Below, one piece after another: positions 6,435 to 14,500 of a stretch of 21,409 nucleotides of DNA. The stretch lies in assembly GCA_964632755.1 (NCBI GenBank), contig CAZWDT010000048.1, forward strand, positions 1-21,409, in the 5' to 3' direction. The stretch comes from JAFGMR01 sp964632755. GTDB lineage: Archaea > Halobacteriota > Methanosarcinia > Methanotrichales > Methanotrichaceae. The translations under genes and the position numbers were made by a program. Position 1 is the stretch's first letter. Every line of letters begins with the position of its first letter. Under the pieces are notes generated by a model, which saw nothing but the letters and a program-made list of their open reading frames with translations, ran no database searches and had not been told where the DNA came from.

Positions 6435-6674
6435 TTACCTTCCGAGCAGCTCCTCTAAGAAGAAGACCAGGCCCATGAAGTTTCTGAAGGTCGGCTTCTC
6501 AAACTCCACCAGGACGTCGATGTCGCAGGTCTCCTTCTCCTCACCCTGGGCATAGGAGCCGAAGATCCCTATCCTCCGGGCGCTGAACCGATTCTTAATC
6601 TCGGTCTCGTGCTCATTCAGGGCCTTGATCGCGTCCTCCACGCCAGGCCTCCAGGTGCTTTCGCTCAGCAGCAT
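6435..6674 (-). CDS. MNT-type nucleotidyltransferase, C-terminally truncated
   Basis: A 79-aa minimal nucleotidyltransferase domain. It carries the polymerase-beta-like signature GSYAQGEEKETCDIDVLVEF: the GSxAxG turn and the D-x-D metal-binding pair. Such proteins usually act as antitoxins that modify HEPN toxins, and are typically about 95-105 aa. Here the frame stops at EELLGR, just where the third metal-ligand strand (commonly VDLV) is expected, so the C-terminus is missing. The stop lies 5 bp from the structured RNA candidate, suggesting that insertion or recombination of that element cut the gene. The start ATG 6674 lacks a good ribosome-binding site. No HEPN gene is adjacent. It may be non-functional. 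Confidence 0.75.
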   Translation of the reverse strand: MLLSESTWRPGVEDAIKALNEHETEIKNRFSARRIGIFGSYAQGEEKETCDIDVLVEFEKPTFRNFMGLVFFLEELLGR

Positions 6675-6904
6675 GCGAATTGCGGTCTAAATTGAACCCT
6701 CAATGGTATATCTGTTATCTTAGAACGCGATACTCTGCGACTTGCTGCGGGGTGCACCGCCGCCGTTTGACTGGACGCAAGAGCGATTGGAACAGACGAT
6801 AGCTATCTTCCGCCGTTGGTGCGGGTGGGAAGGCCGGAGCCGATGATTCCACCCCCCCCGCCCAGGGGCACAATCGCCCAAGAACGCGATCGGCGCGGGA
6901 GGCC

Positions 6905-7540
6905 TCACACCATCTCCTTGAGCATCTCCTCGAGCTCATTCCTCGCCCGGCGGACCGCGGCCGGATCGATCGCCCCCATGCCACCCTTCAGTTCCTCCAA
7001 GGCCGAGTGAAGCTTTCGGGCAGCCTCCACAGATCCAGGGCATGTGGGATGGACGACCACCCGCTCGGGCGAGCCGTAGATTCCAAGAAACGGGAAGATG
7101 CGGCAGGACCAGGGCCGGACGGCGTATATCTTGCAGCCGCTTCTTGCATCATAAAAGCGGCAGGGCCTGGCCCTCTTGAATGCGTAGTCGTCGCCAAGAC
7201 GCACTACAAGCTTCCTCTTAGCCCTCTGAAGCGACATCTTGAGGTGCCGGGCAATTTTTGCGACGTCCTTCCCCCTCAGCTTGATCGGATCGGCAGTTGT
7301 GCAGCAGGTGCCGCAGCGATGGCAGCGAAAGACCGCTTGGCTTGCGATGCGGTAGTAGTCGACTGCGGTGTATCCCAGGGTCCCGGGTAACGCGGTTGCC
7401 TGGAGGAGGAGGCGGGCGATCTCCCTCACCCTCTCCATCTCTTTTTCTTTCTCGTTCTCGTTCTCCGTCTTCACCCCTTCGGCTTGCAGATCCACCTCGA
7501 TTTCCGCCAGATCTCGCGCGGATTCTTCGCTTGCACTCAT
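6905..7540 (-). CDS. YkgJ-family cysteine-cluster protein
   Basis: A 211-aa protein of the YkgJ/CxxCxxCC family (putative Zn- or Fe-chelating, or Fe-S, domain). The cluster C73-HR-C76-GT-C79-C80 is followed by C127, C136 and C146 in RPCRFYDARSGCKIYAVRPW and SCRIFPF, the usual distribution for the family. The N-terminal 40 residues are highly charged (ENENEKEKE), the C-terminus is helical. ATG 7540 (MSASEESARD) is chosen because AGGT lies 8 nt upstream and it falls 4 nt after the DUF2202 stop; a longer frame from 7582 would overlap that gene. It forms an operon with DUF2202. The biochemical role of the family is unsettled. Decayed copies of this gene lie at the start of the window, at 3706-3850 and in 5545-5850. 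Confidence 0.88.
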   Translation of the reverse strand: MSASEESARDLAEIEVDLQAEGVKTENENEKEKEMERVREIARLLLQATALPGTLGYTAVDYYRIASQAVFRCHRCGTCCTTADPIKLRGKDVAKIARHLKMSLQRAKRKLVVRLGDDYAFKRARPCRFYDARSGCKIYAVRPWSCRIFPFLGIYGSPERVVVHPTCPGSVEAARKLHSALEELKGGMGAIDPAAVRRARNELEEMLKEMV

Positions 7541-7544
7541 CCGA

Positions 7545-8207
7545 TCAGACCTGGAAAGGCCCCCTCTCCATGGTGCTCTCAACGATTGCCTCGTACTCCT
7601 CCGGGCTCAGGTACTGGGGGTTGTAGCTGTAGCCAAAGCGGTCCATGTTCCTTGAAAATGAGCGCAGGTGGTTTCTCGATCCTCGCATCAGTGCCTCGTA
7701 TACCAGGGCGACGTCCTCGTTGTCCGTTCCATCGAGACGCTCCTGCAGATCGAAGATGTCCAGCTCCTCGATGGTCGCCCCCGTCTTCAAGGAATCTTCC
7801 AGCGTCCCAGCCGCCGACAGCTGGTCATATAGAGCCTGCATCTGGGGATTGACGAAGACTCCAGCCTCGCCCGTGTCTGGATCGGAGAGCTCGTACTTGT
7901 CCAAGAGGAGCTTCACCGAGTCCATATGCGTCTGCTCGGAGGCTGCTATGTTTCCGAAGATCGGCTGGCTGAACCGGGAGGCAAGGGCCAGGTAGACGTC
8001 CCTTGCAAGCTTCTCCTCCTCCCTCATGTAGAGGAGGCCCGCTTCCTCGCTCTCGTTCAGCGTACCAGCGGGAATCGCTGCTACCGCATCCCGGATGGAT
8101 ACGATATCGAGCGATGTTATCTCCTGCGACTCGGCCCCAGAGGCCGATCCTGCCATGGCCAGGAGGACGGCTATGAGGGCGACTCCACATATTGCGTATG
8201 GTCTCAT
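7545..8207 (-). CDS. Secreted DUF2202 (ferritin-like) protein
   Basis: About 220 aa. Signal peptide: MRPYAICGVALIAVLLAMAG with likely cleavage after SASGA. The mature part carries the DUF2202 hallmarks: LLYMREEEKLARDVYLALA, SEQTHMDSVKLLLDKYEL, a DLQERL helix and RGSRNHLRSFSRN. These place Glu and His residues as in four-helix ferritin-like proteins that may bind two metals; the function is unknown. The frame also allows ATG 8228, but a TATA-like box centred near 8235 would start transcription about at 8207, favouring a leaderless mRNA beginning at the shorter start. It is first in an operon with the YkgJ-type gene 4 nt downstream, consistent with a shared metal-related role (inference). Confidence 0.88.
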   Translation of the reverse strand: MRPYAICGVALIAVLLAMAGSASGAESQEITSLDIVSIRDAVAAIPAGTLNESEEAGLLYMREEEKLARDVYLALASRFSQPIFGNIAASEQTHMDSVKLLLDKYELSDPDTGEAGVFVNPQMQALYDQLSAAGTLEDSLKTGATIEELDIFDLQERLDGTDNEDVALVYEALMRGSRNHLRSFSRNMDRFGYSYNPQYLSPEEYEAIVESTMERGPFQV

Positions 8208-8229
8208 GATGTTGTTTATGGGAGACATG

Positions 8230-8240
8230 AGATAAATAGG
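8230..8240 (-). promoter_or_regulatory. TATA-like box for DUF2202-YkgJ operon
   Basis: On the minus strand this reads CTATTTATCT, about 26 bp from the ATG at 8207. This spacing fits an archaeal TATA box driving a leaderless transcript. The assignment is by position and composition only. Confidence 0.35.
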
Positions 8241-8380
8241 TGGTCGTTTGATGCAAGTAGGCTGGAAGGGCCAGCTTTTTTGTATCTTGCAGCATAACGG
8301 TTTTCTATCTCGGAGACTGATATCAGGACCTCGCCCGCGTCAAATCCTCGATTGATGGTTACTTTCCGTTGCTGTATCAC

Positions 8381-8556
8381 TCAGCGGAGATGGACACCGA
8401 GCCTCCTGACCTCTTTTGCCATCTCACGCTGTAGATGGCGAAATTGTCCGAGTGCTTCTCAGGATCTCATCCAGCACCTCGATGTGCCTTTCAGTGTCTT
8501 TATGAGACGGCGGCTCGTCAGCCCATATCTTCAGCGAGCCAGATTCCTTCCGCCCC
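8381..8556 (-). pseudogene. Decayed coding fragment downstream of the glucan synthase
   Basis: In the 350-bp gap between the DUF2202 start and the glucan synthase stop, the minus strand shows two coding-like frames joined by a frameshift. The first reads LKIWADEPPSHKDTERHIEV and LDEILR; the second reads FRHLQREMAKEVRRLGVHLR then TGA (8381-8383). Together they look like the C-terminus of a helical protein that has lost its 5' part. No start or ribosome-binding site is visible. Not recognised. The rest of the gap (8241-8380) shows nothing else. Confidence 0.3.
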
Positions 8557-11500
8557 TTATCCCATCTTTATCTCTACAAAATGCTCCATACGATCGTCAA
8601 CCAGTTGTATCGCACCATCGCTCTGTACCAGGCCATCAACTGTCATGCTAACCACCTTGCATCCAGCCCCCACCCGCGCAACCGTGATATGGTAGAATGT
8701 CTCACGATACCGGTAATGCAAGCGAAACGAGTTCCATTCTGCTGGAATACAGGGGGTAAATTGCAGCCTGTCAACGTCAAGCTTTAGTCCCAGCAGCGAT
8801 TCCACTATGAGACGATACATCCAGCCCGCCGCTCCGGTGTACCAGGTCCACCCGCCTCGCCCTGTGTGAGGCGGGAGGGCATAGACATCTGCTGCCACGA
8901 CGTATGGCTCTGCCTTATAGATCGCAACCTGCTCTGGGGTCGAACCATGGTTCAGAGGGTTGATCATTGACAATAGCTCATAGGCCCGGGTGCTGTCTCC
9001 AATGGCGGCGAAGGCCATGGCTACCCATACAGCTGCATGGGTGTACTGCCCGCCATTCTCCCTCACTCCAGGAATGTAGCCTTTGATGTAGCCAGGATCA
9101 GAGTCCGACTTATTGAAGGGCGGCTCCAGGAGCTGTATTAGTGAGACATCTCTTTTGACGAGTCGGCGATCCACTTCCTGCATAGCCACCTTTGATCTTT
9201 CCGCATCTCCTGCCCCGGATAGAACAGACCAGCTCTGAGAGATGGAATCGATCTGACATTCTGGATTGGCCGAGGACCCGAGGGTCTCTCCGTTATCGAA
9301 GTAGGCGCGCAGATACCAGTTTCCATCCCATCCGAACTCTTTGATATTCTGGCGCAGATTGGCAGCCTCGCTTCTGCATTGATTTGCGAAGGCGACGCCG
9401 CCACGTTGAAGCGCAATCTCTGAGAACTTAGTGAGCACATGGTGGAGAAAGAAGGCCAGCCAGATGCTCTCGCCCAAGCCCAGGTGTCCCACGCGGTTCA
9501 TGGCGTCGTTCCAGTCTCCAGAGCCCATGAGGGGCAGGCCATGCGGGCCAAACTTAAGGCCGTTCTTGATGGCTCTGACACAGTGCTCGTATACGGTGTC
9601 GGACTCTTCCGACCTGATAGGCAGGTCGTAATAGGCGTCCTCGTCGGGCTTCAGTGGCCTTCCCTCGATGAAGTTGATGCGCTCGTCAAGCACGCTGGTA
9701 TCTCCTGTGGCAGTGACGTAACGGTGAGCCGCCAGCGGCAACCAAAGGTAATCATCGGAGCTGTTCGTCCGCACGCCTCGCCCCGATGGCGGATGCCACC
9801 AGTGCAAAACATCTCCCTCCAGGAACTGGTGGGCCGCACAGCGCAGGATATGTTTCCGGGCAAGCTGCGGCTCTGCATATACCAGCGCCATGACATCTTG
9901 TAGCTGGTCGCGGAAGCCAAATGCCCCGCTCGATTGGTAGAATCCGCTGCGCGCCCAGATGCGGCACGCCAGGGTCTGGTAGAGGAGCCAGCCGTTGGTG
10001 AGCACGTTGAGGGCCTTATCTGGTGTCTCCACGTGGACTGCGCCAAGGGTGCGGTTCCAGTAGCTCCACACCGCCTCTAGCGCAGCGCGCGCAGGACTAG
10101 ACCCGCGAAAACGCTTGATCAGGCTGCGAACATCGTCAACAGTTCGCCCGGTGCCCAAGGTGAAGACGATCTCGCACTCCTGCCAGTCTGCCAGATCGAT
10201 CTTAACCTGCATGGCTGCACATGGGTCCATGGCCGGGCCAATTCTGTTAGAGAGCCGCTCCCGTGCCAGGGCGGCTGGCTTCGCCATATTGCCGTTTCGA
10301 CCAAGGAACTCGGTCCTGTCCCCAGAGAAGCTGCCCATCTCCTCGTTCACATCCAGGAAGACTATCCGTTCGGGAAAATCCGCATTGTACGGGTTTCTGG
10401 CAAGGAGAGCCCCTGTCCTCGTATCGATCTCTGTGACAATGTGCATCCCAGACTTAGAACGCATCTCCCCCAACACCAGCTCGACGTAGTTGGTAACAGA
10501 TAGCCTGCGAGATATGCCTGATTCATTGCGGAGCTTGAGCACGCAAAACTTCACTGGCGCGTCTAATGCCACATATACCCAGAGCTCGGATGCAATCCCG
10601 CTCTCTTTGTGCTCGAAAACGCTGTAACCGAACCCGTGCCTGCAGGTATAAGGCGTCGGCCCGCATGCCGGCATGGCCGTAGGCGACCAGAACTGGCCGC
10701 TCTCCTCGTCACGAATGTACAGAGCCTCGCCGCTGGCATCGCTCACAGGATCGCTATACCAGGGGGTAAGGCGGAACTGCTGGGAGTTCTCGCCCCATGT
10801 ATATGCTCCGCCGCTCTCAGAGATTACTGTCCCGAAAGTGGGATTTGATATCACATTCGACCACGGAACTGGTGTCGCCTGTCCAGGAGCGATCCGGATT
10901 ATGTACTCGCGCCCGTCCTGGGTGAACCCGCCTAGGCCGTTGAAGAAGATCAGATCCCGGCCGATAGACTCAACCACCTCGCAGTTCTCGACACGGGGAG
11001 CCTGGACCGGCTTTAAAAGGGGAATGGCTCCTAAGAATCTGCATTTGCGTTCGAGCTGGTCCTCAAAAGTTCCCTGGTCATCCGTGAAGATGGCACAGGC
11101 TGCGGCCTGCATCAGGATCCTGGCCTCGTCAGATATCTGATCCGTGCGCAAAACAAAGACGCCGCCCGGCCGGTCCAGGGTGCCGACATCGGCGCTGCTG
11201 GAGGAGATCAGGCCCATAATATCGTCCTGGAGCTGCTGTCTATATCCAGAGCTGTCTTCATTCCAGATCACTAGATCTACTGCCAGCCCCATCATACGCC
11301 AGTACACATGGGCCCTCAAGAGCTCGTGCGCCAGCTCGATGTAAGATCGATCCATGATCCTCAGGATTACAATCGGAAGGTCGCCCGAGATGCGATAAGC
11401 CCATAGGCCTGACTGGCCACTGTGATTGCTCAAAAGAATGCTCGGGCTGGCGCGCCAGGTTGGACTGGGGTAGATTATGGCGCTGGCAAGGCGCTCATAG

Positions 11501-14500
11501 AGCTGGATATCGGCCTCGGCGATGTTGAGCTGCTGCAGTATCATCTGGTTGTGGGTCCAGGCCAAGTTGTAGACTCGGTCTGCCATGCGCACGTCGTTGT
11601 ATTTGTCGATCAGCTCCATAGCAGCAGCCCGCGTCTCTGCTATGCCTGTAACGAAGCTCACCTTGGCCGTCTTTCCAGGATCGATGGTGACCTTGCACCT
11701 GATGGCAACAATGGGATCTAAGACAGATCCTTCGCTATCTGAGAGCTCTGATAGCCCCGTCAAAGCCACAGGATCGGCGGCGCATCTTCCACGGCCTATG
11801 AACTTCAAGCGATCTGTCTCATAGGAAACTTCGTCAACCTCGATATTCTCTCCTGCTATCAGGTGCAGCATCCAGGGAGTTCTCTCGTCCTTTGACCTCG
11901 GCCGGCGAGTGCATAGGATCGCAGATCTCTTGCGGACGATCTCGGTCTCTACGAAAAGGTTACTGAAAGAGGGATGTGCCGCATCGGCTGCCGGAGTCGT
12001 TAGGACGACCTCTGCATAGCTGGTCAGCTCTATACTCCGCCTTCTCCATGATCGGTTGGTGACGCTGATGCTGCGTAGCTCGACATCGTCCTCAGGGGAG
12101 ACTACCACTTCGGCATAGGTATCGATATCCTGAACCCTTGACCGGAACTCTGCCATCGATCCCCGGAAGATCGCCTGGTACGTCTCAAAGTCTTTGAGCA
12201 CAGGCTGATATCCCACAGACCAAACCTCGCCGCTATCCAGGTCACGGATATAGAAAAACATGCCATCATTGTCGCGGGTGGAGTCACCACGCCAGCGAGT
12301 AACAGCGATCTCTTTCCACTGGCTGTAGCCCCCGCCCGAACTGGAGACCATTACGCTGTATCTGCCGTTAGAGAGTAGGTGCACCTCAGGTCGGAGAGTG
12401 TTAGGATCATCGATGACCCGCAAGGACTCTCGCCGATCCAGCATGCCCGCTCTCCAGATTGGTGCCGCGACCTCAGCAGGATGGGGATAGAAAGGCACAA
12501 TCGTGGGAACCCGCTCCTGGAGAAGCAGATCCGCAGCCTGGAAGATGGGGTTGGCCATGAATCGCCTCTGCATAGGTCGGTCTAAAAGCACGTAAGCCAG
12601 AGAAAGTAAGCTCATGCCCTGGTGGTGGGCCATGAAGGATTGCACGGTTGCATTAGTCTGATCCCGGGACAGTCGCGATGAGGTGTAATCGATCGCCTCG
12701 TAAAAGCCATACAACCCAAGATAGCCCTCGGCAGCCATTCGCTGCAGGTTGGTGCATGCCTCGGCCGGTTCCACCATCAATGCCAGAGCCGATGCGTAAG
12801 GCGCGATCACCAGGTCCTCGATCAGCCCGCGCTTAAGCCCCAGGCCAGGCACTCCAAAGGCGCGGTATTGGTAAATCAGGTTGACATCTATCATGTTGTA
12901 GCCGGACTCTGAGATGCCCCAGGGAACACTTCGTTGTTGCCCATACTCGATCTGCCGCCTGACTATTGATCTGTAGGTCTGATTCAGGAGAGTGTTCTCA
13001 TAGGTCGGCATGATCAGTTGCGGCATGAGATACTCGAACATGGTTCCTCCCCACGAGAGCAAAGCCAGCTCTCCGCCTGCGGAGGTAAGCATGCGGCCTA
13101 AGGAAAACCAGTGCTCTTGCAACAGCTTCCCTTGGGCGATGGCAACGAAGCTGGATAGCCTGGCCTCAGATGCCAGCAGATCATAGCAGCTCTCATCGCG
13201 TCTGGAGTCGTCGACGTTGTAGCCTATGGAAAGAAGCCGACGCGACTTGTCGAAGAGGAAGTCGTATCTTATCTCAGCCAGCTCGTTGCAGTCGAACGCA
13301 AGCTTCTCGATGGATGCTATCCTCTTGTTGGCACGGTCGTTGGCCTCAGTGATCATCTGCCCGAGGTGGATGAACCAGTCTTTCTCCTCCCGGCGGTCTT
13401 CGCCCTGGAGACAGACGAGGATCTGGTCTATCATAGGCATCAGCTTCATGGCCATCTCTTGCACCTCTCGCAGTGATGGAATGCAATCGAGCCTGAGCAG
13501 TTCAGCCTGCAGATCGCTCAAAATTCCTGCCTGTTCGGCTGAGCCACTGGCCAGGAAATCACCACTGGCAGGATGTGTCTTCGCCCATATAGGCAACATA
13601 AGCCACGGAGCCATGAGGACCATGTCTTCCAGATGGTCCCGGATCTGCCTCTCATACGCCTGCATCCACCACCTAACCTGACTATCCACCTCCCGATCCA
13701 GGCCGTCTATTATCCCTGACACAGCTCTTGCCTGCTGGTCCAGCAGCATCCAGGCTGCCGCGAGAGTACATGGAGGCGACCGAAGCTCGGCCTGTAACCG
13801 ATCGATCTGGACGAGCATCTCCTGGGGCACGATATCCTTCTGGCTCTCATCTGCAGTCCCACTTTCGCTGGCTGCATCCGCAAGGATATACAACGTATCC
13901 CTGAGACCGTCAAGGGCCTGACAAGGCAGGATTTTCTGGTCCGGAAGCTCGATGAGCCCCTGCAACAGGGTCAGCAAATGACCTGCCAGGTTGCCGCTAT
14001 CCACAGTTGAGATGTACTTTGGATGCATCGGTTCAAGCAGCTTAATATCGTACCAGTTGTAAAAGTGGCCCTGGAACCGTTCCAGGCCTTTCATGCTTCT
14101 AAGGGTGCTGGCGTTCCGCTCGATCAGCCTCCCTGCAGAGATATAGCCAAAGTCGTATGCAGCCAGGTTCGCTAGCAGCGACATCCCCATGTTCGTAGGC
14201 GATGTGCCGTTGGCAACCACTGAGCGGGGGTACTCCTGATAGTTGTCCGGCGGAAGCCAGTTGCTGTCAGGTCCCACGAATGTCTCGAAGAACTTCCAGG
14301 TCCTCCTGGAAAGCTTGCGCAGGAAGATCGTCTGCTCCACGTTGAGTTTTGCCTCAGGTGTGTCAAGTGGCAGGCTGATCCACCAGGCCACAGCAGGTGC
14401 GAGGCTCCAAGATACCAGCAGTGGCCAGACGATGTACAGCACATCAGGACGCTGGAACGCAAGATAGGAGATTGTGACAATGGCTACAGTCGGAGCTATC

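Noticed and set aside
6715..6984. Minus-strand ORFs between the YkgJ and MNT genes
   Set aside because: Arg/Pro/Ser-rich low-quality translations overlapping the YkgJ 3' end, no start signals; treated as non-coding.
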